This document shows, piece after piece, positions 20,555 through 28,226 of a DNA stretch of 52,019 bases. Within the stretch, counting starts at the first letter, position 1, and every line of letters begins with the position of its first letter. The stretch is from an uncultured Pelagibacteraceae bacterium (GTDB lineage Bacteria; Pseudomonadota; Alphaproteobacteria; Pelagibacterales; Pelagibacteraceae), in the NCBI GenBank assembly GCA_902522365.1, contig CABYVH010000002.1, positions 1 to 52,019 of the forward strand. Reading direction: 5' to 3'. The notes beneath the pieces were generated by a model that was not told the DNA's origin, ran no database searches, and was given only the letters and a program-made list of their open reading frames with translations. A program made the position numbers and the translations under genes.

Positions 20555-21471
20555 TGGGTATTTTTGAAAAGTTCAAATTAGGTTTTAAAAAAAGTGCTGA
20601 CAGTATTTCCTCAGGACTTAGAGAAATAATTGTAAAAAAGGAAATTGATGATGAAACATTAAATAAGATTGAAGAATTTTTGATTAGTTCTGATGTTGGT
20701 ATTGATGCCTCATCTGAAATAAAAAGTATTATCTCTCAAAAAAAAATAGATCCAAAAAAAGATGCAGTTGAAGAAATAAATTTAATTCTAAAGGAGTATA
20801 TCCTGGAATTGATGACACCTTTAGAAAGAAAAGATTTTTTTGAAAAAAAAGAAAATTTAAATGTAACATTAGTATCTGGTGTAAACGGAGTAGGTAAAAC
20901 TACGACTATAGGAAAAATTGGTAAAATATTTAAAGATAACGGCTCAGAAGTAATATTTTCTGCTTGCGATACCTTTAGGGCAGCAGCTATTGATCAGCTA
21001 GAATCTTGGTCTGATAAAGTTGGCGCAACAATTATTAAATCAAATCCAGGATCTGACCCAGCTTCAGTTGCGTATAAGGCGATAGAACACGCAAAAAACA
21101 ACAATATTTGTCAGGTACTTATTGATACAGCTGGCAGATTACAAAATAAGAAAAATTTGATGGATGAATTTAAAAAAATTGCAAATGTCATTAAAAAGAC
21201 AGATGAAAGTGCACCACAAGATGTAATCTTAGTTTTGGATGCAACATCAGGGCAAAATATAATAAATCAATTAGAAGAATTTGATAAAATTATTAAAATC
21301 ACAGGTCTAATTATGACCAAACTTGATGGAACAGCTAAAGGTGGAGTATTAATTGCTATCTCAAAAAAATATAAAGTACCAATTATTGGATTAGGTCTTG
21401 GTGAAAAAATAGATGATTTACAAATATTTAATGCAGAGCAATTTGCAGATGCTTTTACTCAATTTAATTGA
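20554..21471 (+). CDS. ftsY: Signal recognition particle receptor FtsY
   Basis: GTPase receptor that docks SRP-bound ribosomes at the membrane. The 305 residues are a compact form: the acidic N-terminal A domain of E. coli FtsY is missing, leaving the NG core. Motifs are SGVNGVGKTTTIGKIGK, ACDTFRAAAIDQLE, LIDTAGRLQNKKNLMDE, TKLDGTAKGG and GLGLGEKIDDLQIF. It is translationally coupled to dapF, and its last 8 bases overlap a convergent gene on minus. Confidence 0.96.
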   Translation: MGIFEKFKLGFKKSADSISSGLREIIVKKEIDDETLNKIEEFLISSDVGIDASSEIKSIISQKKIDPKKDAVEEINLILKEYILELMTPLERKDFFEKKENLNVTLVSGVNGVGKTTTIGKIGKIFKDNGSEVIFSACDTFRAAAIDQLESWSDKVGATIIKSNPGSDPASVAYKAIEHAKNNNICQVLIDTAGRLQNKKNLMDEFKKIANVIKKTDESAPQDVILVLDATSGQNIINQLEEFDKIIKITGLIMTKLDGTAKGGVLIAISKKYKVPIIGLGLGEKIDDLQIFNAEQFADAFTQFN

Positions 21472-22024
21472 TTAAATTTTTAGAAACCAAAGGTTTTTGA
21501 AGTTTACATTCAAAATTATTATCATGAGATTTATAGCCACATATTTTTGCATAAGATGAAATTATAAAATTCAATTTACCTGAATTTTCAAAATTATTTA
21601 ATTCATTATTTTTTATATTATACTGTAAATTTTGATTGAAATTCTTTTTACCACTGACTAAAATAAGAGTATTATTATCATTTAAAAGATAATATGCAAA
21701 ATCTTCTGGAAATAATGGATAAGAATAATTTTTAAATAATTTTTTTATTTGTTTTGGAAACCATTCATATGTTATTAAAGGATAATCTGTATTTGATAAA
21801 TGATCGAATAAATATAAATCTTGGGGGTAATCATTCAAATAATTTGAATTTTCTCCCCTTGCAATAATCGCTTTACTTCTTGTCTTAAAATATAAAGTAA
21901 ATTCATTATCATAAGATTTCATTTTACCTATATGAAAATATTTATTATTATTTGTATGATTAATATCACCAACAGCAAGTTGTGGATAGATTATAAGCAA
22001 AAATAAAACAATTTTTTTCGTCAC
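21464..22024 (-). CDS. Secreted protein of unknown function
   Basis: I do not recognise this 186-residue protein. It starts with a signal peptide (MTKKIVLFLLIIYPQLAVGD, probable cut after AVG), so it is exported. The mature part is rich in Asn, Tyr and Phe and has two cysteines near the C-terminus (ICGYKSHDNNFECKL) that could form a disulfide. It is the last gene after the MFS transporter and the hydrolase, 50 bases downstream of the latter, and its end overlaps the convergent ftsY end by 8 bases. The signal peptide and full-length frame support a real gene; no function is offered. Confidence 0.75.
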   Translation of the reverse strand: MTKKIVLFLLIIYPQLAVGDINHTNNNKYFHIGKMKSYDNEFTLYFKTRSKAIIARGENSNYLNDYPQDLYLFDHLSNTDYPLITYEWFPKQIKKLFKNYSYPLFPEDFAYYLLNDNNTLILVSGKKNFNQNLQYNIKNNELNNFENSGKLNFIISSYAKICGYKSHDNNFECKLQKPLVSKNLIN

Positions 22025-22074
22025 AAATTGAATTTTGAATAAAAAAATTGATTATAGTTTGTTTAAATTGTGTC

Positions 22075-22887
22075 TTAATTTAAATTGCTAATAAACAATC
22101 TAAGTGATCTTACTAAATTTTCATTAAAATCCATCATGTGATCATCATTCTCTATAAAATAACTATATTTTTGATTTTTATATTCTGAATATATTTCTTT
22201 TCCCATAGAGAAAGGTACAATCCTATCTTTTTCTCCATGCATGACTAATAACGGTGAATTATTCATATTTAATTTGTCAATTGAGTTGAATTTGTCTTTT
22301 AATAAAATACTTACAGGAAGATATGGGTAATATTTTTTAGCTAAGGTTTCCATTGAAGTAAAGGGAGACTCGAGGATAACTCCAGAGAATGAATTATCTT
22401 TTGCAAGATTAATGGCTATAGCAGTTCCAAGAGACTCTCCGTATAAAATAATATTTTTATCTTCTATTTCTTTTGAATTAAGCCATTTTTTAGCGGCAAG
22501 AGCATCCTCATATAAACCAGATTCAGATGGTTTTCCTTTGTTTCCACTAAAACCCCTGTAAGCAAAAATTAGATAATTTACATCCATTTTTTCAAATTCA
22601 TTTAGTTTATAAATTCTATTATCAAGTTTGCCCGCATTCCCATGAAAAAATAAGATTGTTTTAAAATTTTTATTTTTAAAAAAATACCATCCAACTAGAT
22701 CGTTTTTTGAATTTACTGATATTTTTTGAATTTTATGAGTTAATGGACCCTCATCTAAATAGTTATTTTCACCTGGATGGTAAAGAAGGTTTCTTTGGTA
22801 AAAGTAAATAAACAAGCAAATAATAATATAAATTAAAGGAATAAAAAAAAGTAATTTTGATAATGTCATTTTAAAATTAATTCTCAT
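22075..22887 (-). CDS. Membrane-anchored alpha/beta hydrolase (ABHD13/BEM46-like)
   Basis: A serine hydrolase of 270 residues with one N-terminal hydrophobic segment (about 8-29), which probably anchors it in the membrane. The fold motifs are ILFFHGNAGKLDNR (oxyanion hole), the nucleophile elbow GESLG, VMHGEKDRIVPF (Asp) and NDDHMMDF (His). The sequence around YRGFSGNKGKPSE resembles the ABHD13/Bem46 group. The substrate is unknown. The first ATG (22887) overlaps the MFS gene by 11 bases; the ATG at 22869 would avoid the overlap and gives a cleaner hydrophobic start. Neither has a clear Shine-Dalgarno. Confidence 0.85.
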   Translation of the reverse strand: MRINFKMTLSKLLFFIPLIYIIICLFIYFYQRNLLYHPGENNYLDEGPLTHKIQKISVNSKNDLVGWYFFKNKNFKTILFFHGNAGKLDNRIYKLNEFEKMDVNYLIFAYRGFSGNKGKPSESGLYEDALAAKKWLNSKEIEDKNIILYGESLGTAIAINLAKDNSFSGVILESPFTSMETLAKKYYPYLPVSILLKDKFNSIDKLNMNNSPLLVMHGEKDRIVPFSMGKEIYSEYKNQKYSYFIENDDHMMDFNENLVRSLRLFISNLN

Positions 22888-24088
22888 TTTTATTAAAAAA
22901 TATAAAAAAAAGATAACTTAAAATGCACAAAAATAAAAATATTGAGAAAGAAATTTTATAGCTTGTAATAGTGTCTGCACCCATTTTACTAGAAAGATCA
23001 ATTAATAAGCCTATACTCCATTGAACAAAAAATGTACCTGAATGTATAAATACGTTCAAAGAGGTTAATGATTTTCCAGCAAGATTCTGTGGGAAACTTA
23101 AAGCTAGGGCAGGCTGAGTCAAAGATAAAACTATCGACGATAAAATATAAAATGTAAACATTGTAGCTCCAGCTTTTTGTCCCATAATTATTATACAAAA
23201 TAAAATTATGTAACTTATAGGAAGACCAATTTTTACTATCTTTATACTATCGATACCTAAAGATGATAATTTCGGTAAAATATATCCCCAAAACATAAAC
23301 GCAAATAACATTGTAATGTTAATCCAAAATAAACCTGTTGCACTTTCAAGCGGAGAGTATCCCGCAACATTTAACATCCATGGGCCAGCCCATAAAGTCT
23401 GAATTGCTTGGACGCCACCATAATTTAAAAAAGCTAAAGGGACTAAACTTATAAAAAATTTATTCTTCCAAACATCCGAAAGATTACCTTTTTTTTGTAT
23501 GCTTTGATTTTGAATATTAGTATTCCAAGATGGAGCAAAAACTAATATTAAAATTATACTTAACAAAATTAGAATAGAAATTAATAAAAAAATAAATCGC
23601 CATCCAATTACTGGAAGTAAAATTTGCACTGGTAGTGTTGAAATAACAAAACCAAAACTTGCTACCATCAGCATCCATGAATTAGCTCTTTGTTGATATT
23701 TATCTTCAAACCAAACACGGTACCCAGTCAAAGGCCCCATTAAGCATGCTGCAACACCAACACCTATAAAAAATCTAGAAATTAATAAACCTGTAAAACT
23801 TTTTGCAAATGCGAAAGAAATGGTACTAACTAATGCTATTAATAAGAGATATGCTACTACTTTTTTGGGCCCATGCTTATCAAGAAGTAAGCCAGCTGGT
23901 ATTTGCATCAAAGAAAAACCCAAAAAATATCCACCTGCTAGCAGTCCAAGGTTACCTGCTGTTAAATCGAATTCACTTGTGAGTACTGGAGTAAGAGTTG
24001 CAGTAATTGATCTTAATAAATTAGAAATAAAAAAACCAAACGCAAATACACAAAAAATTATAATACTTTTATTTGCTTTGTTTATCAT
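22877..24088 (-). CDS. Major facilitator superfamily transporter
   Basis: A 403-residue membrane protein with about 12 hydrophobic segments and a loop 2-3 signature near residues 65-78 (GLLLDKHGPKKVVAYLLL), typical of MFS. SRFFIGVGVAACLMGPLTGYR is the TM4-TM5 region. The substrate cannot be read from sequence; no strong match to a named subfamily comes to mind. It is the first gene of a minus-strand set with the hydrolase and the secreted protein, and is divergent from a gamma-glutamyltransferase gene only 26 bases away. Confidence 0.88.
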   Translation of the reverse strand: MINKANKSIIIFCVFAFGFFISNLLRSITATLTPVLTSEFDLTAGNLGLLAGGYFLGFSLMQIPAGLLLDKHGPKKVVAYLLLIALVSTISFAFAKSFTGLLISRFFIGVGVAACLMGPLTGYRVWFEDKYQQRANSWMLMVASFGFVISTLPVQILLPVIGWRFIFLLISILILLSIILILVFAPSWNTNIQNQSIQKKGNLSDVWKNKFFISLVPLAFLNYGGVQAIQTLWAGPWMLNVAGYSPLESATGLFWINITMLFAFMFWGYILPKLSSLGIDSIKIVKIGLPISYIILFCIIIMGQKAGATMFTFYILSSIVLSLTQPALALSFPQNLAGKSLTSLNVFIHSGTFFVQWSIGLLIDLSSKMGADTITSYKISFSIFLFLCILSYLFFIFFNKNEN

Positions 24089-24114
24089 TTATATCTCTCT
24101 AATTAATCATTACT

Positions 24115-25698
24115 ATGAATAATCAATCAACTAAAGATAAAGATGCACGGTCAGCAAATGCTATGGCTGCAACATCTCATCCATTAGCAACTGAAGAGGC
24201 CTTAAAAATACTTAAATTGGGAGGAAATGCAGTAGATGCTTCGATTGCGGCTTCAATTGTTTTATCTGTGGTTGAACCTAACGCGACTAGTATTGGGGGA
24301 GACTGCTTTGCAATAGTTAAAATGAATAATAAAGATGCAGTGTCTTTTAATGGATCTGGTTTAGCACCAGAGAAGTTAAGTTATGATTTCTTTAAAGAAA
24401 AAAATATAGATAAAATTGGATTAACGAGTCCTCATTCTGTCACGATTCCTGGTGCGGTTCATGCTTGGGAAACTATTCATAAAGAATTTGGAGAATTAGA
24501 TTTTGAACAATTATTTATAGGCGCAATTGATATTGCAAAAAACGGTCACAAGATTTCTAAAGTAGTGTCAAATGCTTGGCATAATAGTTTAAATAAAATT
24601 AATGGTAATGAAAATTCTAAAAAAATCTTTTTAAAAGAAGGTCGTACTTATCGAGAAAATGAATTAATGAAAAATATTCCATTAGGAAAAACATTAGAGG
24701 CAATTAGTAAAAAAGGAAGTAAAGAATTTTATGAGGGTGAAACTGCAAAAGATATAATTGAAAGTTTAAATGAATTAGGGGGTGTGCATACTTTTGAGGA
24801 TTTTTCTAAACAGAACACAATAAGGTCAGAAACAATAAAATCTAGTTATAGAGATGAATTTATTCATCAATGTCCTCCAAATGGACCTGGAGTAACTGTT
24901 TTGATAATGATGAAATTATTAGAGAGACTAAATATTCAAAACTATAAATTCAATAGTACAGAAAGATTTCATCTTGAAGCCGAGGTTACAAAACAAGCTT
25001 ATAAGGTTAAAGAAACAAGTTTGGGCGATCCAAATTTTGTAAATTTTGATTTAGATGAAATTTTAAGTGATAAGAATATTGAGGATATTTTAAATAAAAT
25101 TAACCTCAATTCTTGCTGTGATGTTGGTGACTTAAATATTCCAGCTCACCCAGAAACAATTTATCTAACAGTTGTAGATAAAGACTTAAATAGTGTATCC
25201 ATAATTAATTCTGTTTGTTATGTATTTGGATCAGGTATCACTACAAACAAAAGTGGAATACTTTTACATAACAGAGGTACAAATTTCAGAGTAGAGCATG
25301 GACACCCAAACTGTATAGAAGGCTTAAAAAGACCATTACATACTATTATTCCAGGTATGGTCATTGATAAAGATAACAATGCAACTTTAAGCTATGGGGT
25401 TATGGGAGGGCAATATCAGCCAGTAGGACAGGTGCATGTTTTAAATAATATGATTGATTATGGCATGGGGCCTCAAGAAGCTTTAAGTTTTCCAAGAGCC
25501 TTTCATTTTAACAATATTTATAAGCTTGAAAAATCAGTTGATAATCAAATTTTTAACGAATTGAAAGAAATCGGTCATAATGTTGAGTATATTGATGGCA
25601 CTCATGGTGGTGGTCAAGCTATAAAAATAAATCGAACAGAAGGTGACCTTTTAGGAGGATCTGATCCAAGAAAAGACGGTTACGCAAAAGGGTATTAA
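24115..25698 (+). CDS. Gamma-glutamyltransferase-family protein, probably cytoplasmic (YwrD-like)
   Basis: Ntn-hydrolase of the GGT family, 527 residues. NAVDASIAASIVLSVVEP, TSIGGDCFAI and NGSGLAPEKL are N-terminal family motifs. The probable autoprocessing site and nucleophile is the Thr in HPETIYLTVVD, followed by the C-terminal segment PLHTIIPGM. No signal peptide is seen, unlike periplasmic E. coli Ggt, and the segments look more like the YwrD-type group. It may cleave glutathione or another gamma-glutamyl or amide compound. It begins a plus-strand set with a CoA ligase (3 bases downstream) and a PanE-family reductase. Confidence 0.85.
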   Translation: MNNQSTKDKDARSANAMAATSHPLATEEALKILKLGGNAVDASIAASIVLSVVEPNATSIGGDCFAIVKMNNKDAVSFNGSGLAPEKLSYDFFKEKNIDKIGLTSPHSVTIPGAVHAWETIHKEFGELDFEQLFIGAIDIAKNGHKISKVVSNAWHNSLNKINGNENSKKIFLKEGRTYRENELMKNIPLGKTLEAISKKGSKEFYEGETAKDIIESLNELGGVHTFEDFSKQNTIRSETIKSSYRDEFIHQCPPNGPGVTVLIMMKLLERLNIQNYKFNSTERFHLEAEVTKQAYKVKETSLGDPNFVNFDLDEILSDKNIEDILNKINLNSCCDVGDLNIPAHPETIYLTVVDKDLNSVSIINSVCYVFGSGITTNKSGILLHNRGTNFRVEHGHPNCIEGLKRPLHTIIPGMVIDKDNNATLSYGVMGGQYQPVGQVHVLNNMIDYGMGPQEALSFPRAFHFNNIYKLEKSVDNQIFNELKEIGHNVEYIDGTHGGGQAIKINRTEGDLLGGSDPRKDGYAKGY

Positions 25699-25701
25699 AT
25701 A

Positions 25702-27210
25702 ATGTCAAAAAGAATTGTAAGAAACATTTTTGAAAATGCGAGTGACAAAAATGTTGCTCTAACTTCTGAAAGCCAGTCTAAACTAAGTTACGAAGATTTA
25801 AAATTATTTATCGATAAAATTTCTAAACAGCTAGCTGGAAATGGATTATCAAACAAAGATAGAGCAGTGATAGTTTTACCAAATGGGCCTTACATGGCTT
25901 CAAGTTTTTTGGCTATTTCAAGTTATATGTCTGCAGCACCTTTAAATCCCTCATATAAATCTGAAGAATATGAATTTTATTTAAAAGATTTAAATCCAAA
26001 AATTGTTTTGGTTGAGAAAAACTCTGAAAATCCAGTTGTCGAAGTAGCAAAAAAATTAAAAATAGAACTATGTGAAATTAATCCAGAAAATGATGGACCT
26101 TCAGGAATATTTGATATTTATAAAAAAGAGAGTGAATATTCTTTACCCAATGAAAGCGACGAGGCATTAGTGCTACACACCTCTGGTACTACATCAAGAC
26201 CAAAGATTGTTCCTTTAACAAATAAAAATATTTTTTCTTCAGCAGAAAATATTTCTAAAAGTTTAAATCTTTCAGAAAATGACCATTGTCTTAATATTAT
26301 GCCACTTTTTCATATACATGGTCTAATAGCTATTTTAGCTTCATCAATGAAAGCTGGTGCATCTGTGTGTGCATCAAATGGTTTTAATGCTATTAAATTT
26401 TTAGATTTAGCTAAGTCAGAAAAAATAACTTGGTATTCTGGTGTGCCTACAATGCATCAAACTATTTTATTAAGAGCACATAGAAATTTAGAAATTGCTA
26501 AAGGACTTAAACTAAGATTAATTAGATCGTCATCTGCATCTTTACCGCCAGCAGTGTTTAATGATTTAAATGATGTTTTTAGTTGTCCGGTGATTGAAGC
26601 ATACGGTATGACTGAAGCTACTCACCAAATGACTTCCAATCCATTGCCACCTAAGCAACAAAAAGCAGGATTTGTAGGCCTTCCAGCAGGCCCAGAGGTA
26701 TGTATTATGAATGAAAATGGGGAAGTGCTAAAAAAAGGTGATGAAGGAGAAGTGTGTATAAAAGGTGAAAATGTAACTCTTGGATACGATAATAATGAAG
26801 AAGCAAATAAAACAAGTTTTACCAATGGTTGGTTTAGAACCGGCGATCAAGGTTATTTTGATAAAGAGGGTTACTTAAAGATTTCAGGAAGATTAAAAGA
26901 AATAATTAATAAAGGTGGAGAAAAAATATCTCCATTAGAAGTTGATAACGTATTAATGGACCATCCATTTATAGATCAAGCAGTTTGTTTTGGTTATGAT
27001 GATAAAATGCTTGGAGAAAATATTGCTAGCGCAATTATAATAAAAAGTGGTGAGACATGTTCAGAAAATGACGTTTTACAATATGCTCAAGAAAAACTTG
27101 CTAAGTTTAAAATACCAAAAAAAATTTTTTTTGTTGAAGAAATTCCAAAAGGAGCAACAGGAAAATTACAAAGAAATGTTTTAGCAAAAAAATTTGGTTT
27201 AAACAATTAA
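25702..27210 (+). CDS. AMP-dependent acyl-CoA synthetase (oxalate-CoA-ligase-like)
   Basis: Adenylate-forming ligase of 502 residues. The P-loop HTSGTTSRPKIVPLT has the SRPK variant seen in the AAE3/oxalate-CoA ligase group, not the usual TGxPKG. Other motifs are EAYGMTEATHQM, GWFRTGDQGYFD, GRLKEIINKGGEKISP and the C-terminal Lys in PKGATGKLQRNVL. The product would be the CoA ester of a small organic acid; oxalate is a possibility from the P-loop only. It overlaps the next gene by one base (TAATG). Confidence 0.85.
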   Translation: MSKRIVRNIFENASDKNVALTSESQSKLSYEDLKLFIDKISKQLAGNGLSNKDRAVIVLPNGPYMASSFLAISSYMSAAPLNPSYKSEEYEFYLKDLNPKIVLVEKNSENPVVEVAKKLKIELCEINPENDGPSGIFDIYKKESEYSLPNESDEALVLHTSGTTSRPKIVPLTNKNIFSSAENISKSLNLSENDHCLNIMPLFHIHGLIAILASSMKAGASVCASNGFNAIKFLDLAKSEKITWYSGVPTMHQTILLRAHRNLEIAKGLKLRLIRSSSASLPPAVFNDLNDVFSCPVIEAYGMTEATHQMTSNPLPPKQQKAGFVGLPAGPEVCIMNENGEVLKKGDEGEVCIKGENVTLGYDNNEEANKTSFTNGWFRTGDQGYFDKEGYLKISGRLKEIINKGGEKISPLEVDNVLMDHPFIDQAVCFGYDDKMLGENIASAIIIKSGETCSENDVLQYAQEKLAKFKIPKKIFFVEEIPKGATGKLQRNVLAKKFGLNN

Positions 27211-28226
27211 TGAAAAAAGTTTGTATATTTGGCGCAGGATCAATTGGTGGATATTTAGCTGCATGTTTGAGTAAAAATAATATTGATTTATCGCTCATAG
27301 CCAGAGGTCCACACAAAAAAGCTATAGAAGAAAACGGCTTAACATTAATTAAAAATGATAAATCAGAAAACTTTAAATTAAAAGTAACAGATGATCCTAA
27401 AGAACTTGGGATTCAAGATTATATTTTTATTTCAGTGAAAGCTCACGCGATTACTAACATAGTAGAATCTCTTCAAAGCTTAATTGGAAAAAATACAACT
27501 ATAATATCTGCTGTAAATGGCTTACCGTGGTGGTATTTTCATAAAGCTAACACAGGGACAAACTTAGATGAGAAACATATAGATAGCGTTGATCCTGATG
27601 GTAAAATTTGGAATTCTTTAAAACCTTCAAGAGCCCTTGGATGTGTGGTTTATCCAGCAGCTGAAATTACTGAACCTGGTGTTATTAAACACAATGGTGG
27701 TGAAAGATTTACATTAGGCGAACCTGATGGATCAAAATCAGAAAGACTTAAAATTATTGCAGACTTATTAATTGCAGGAGGTTTAAAAGCACCACAAAAA
27801 AGCAACCTAAGAGATGAAATATGGATAAAACTCTGGGGTAATTGTTCATTTAATATTGTAAGCGCACTACACGATAAATCTTTGGATGAGATTGGAGATG
27901 ACCCAGAACTATTAAAAACAGTGAGAAAATTGATGGAGGAATGTCAGTCAGTGGGAGAAAAAATTGGAGTTAAATTTAATGTTTCGATAGATCATAGAAT
28001 TAAAGCAGCAATTTCAATAAAAGGCCATAAACCATCTACTACTCAAGATTTACATGCAAAACGTCCTCTAGAAATTGATCCAATCATTGGATCAATAATT
28101 GAGATTGGAAATAAAATTAATGCAAATACTGAAAACTTAAAGTCTGAATATAATAAGTTAAAACATAAAGCTGAAGGCTTAGGATTATATAAAAGATCGA
28201 AAATAATTGATCAGATTACGAATTAA
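27210..28226 (+). CDS. Ketopantoate reductase (ApbA/PanE) family protein
   Basis: NADP-dependent reductase of 338 residues, with FGAGSIGGYLAACLSK at the N-terminus and the PanE-family C-terminal domain (LRDEIWIKLWGNCSFNIVSAL, HKPSTTQDLHAKRPLEID). The catalytic-Lys segment KLWGN is present. The name in most annotations would be 2-dehydropantoate 2-reductase. Cultured SAR11 are thought to lack pantothenate synthesis, and the gene is in an operon with a GGT-like protein and a CoA ligase, so another 2-oxo acid may be the true substrate (inference). It meets dctM tail to tail with no gap. Confidence 0.85.
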   Translation: MKKVCIFGAGSIGGYLAACLSKNNIDLSLIARGPHKKAIEENGLTLIKNDKSENFKLKVTDDPKELGIQDYIFISVKAHAITNIVESLQSLIGKNTTIISAVNGLPWWYFHKANTGTNLDEKHIDSVDPDGKIWNSLKPSRALGCVVYPAAEITEPGVIKHNGGERFTLGEPDGSKSERLKIIADLLIAGGLKAPQKSNLRDEIWIKLWGNCSFNIVSALHDKSLDEIGDDPELLKTVRKLMEECQSVGEKIGVKFNVSIDHRIKAAISIKGHKPSTTQDLHAKRPLEIDPIIGSIIEIGNKINANTENLKSEYNKLKHKAEGLGLYKRSKIIDQITN

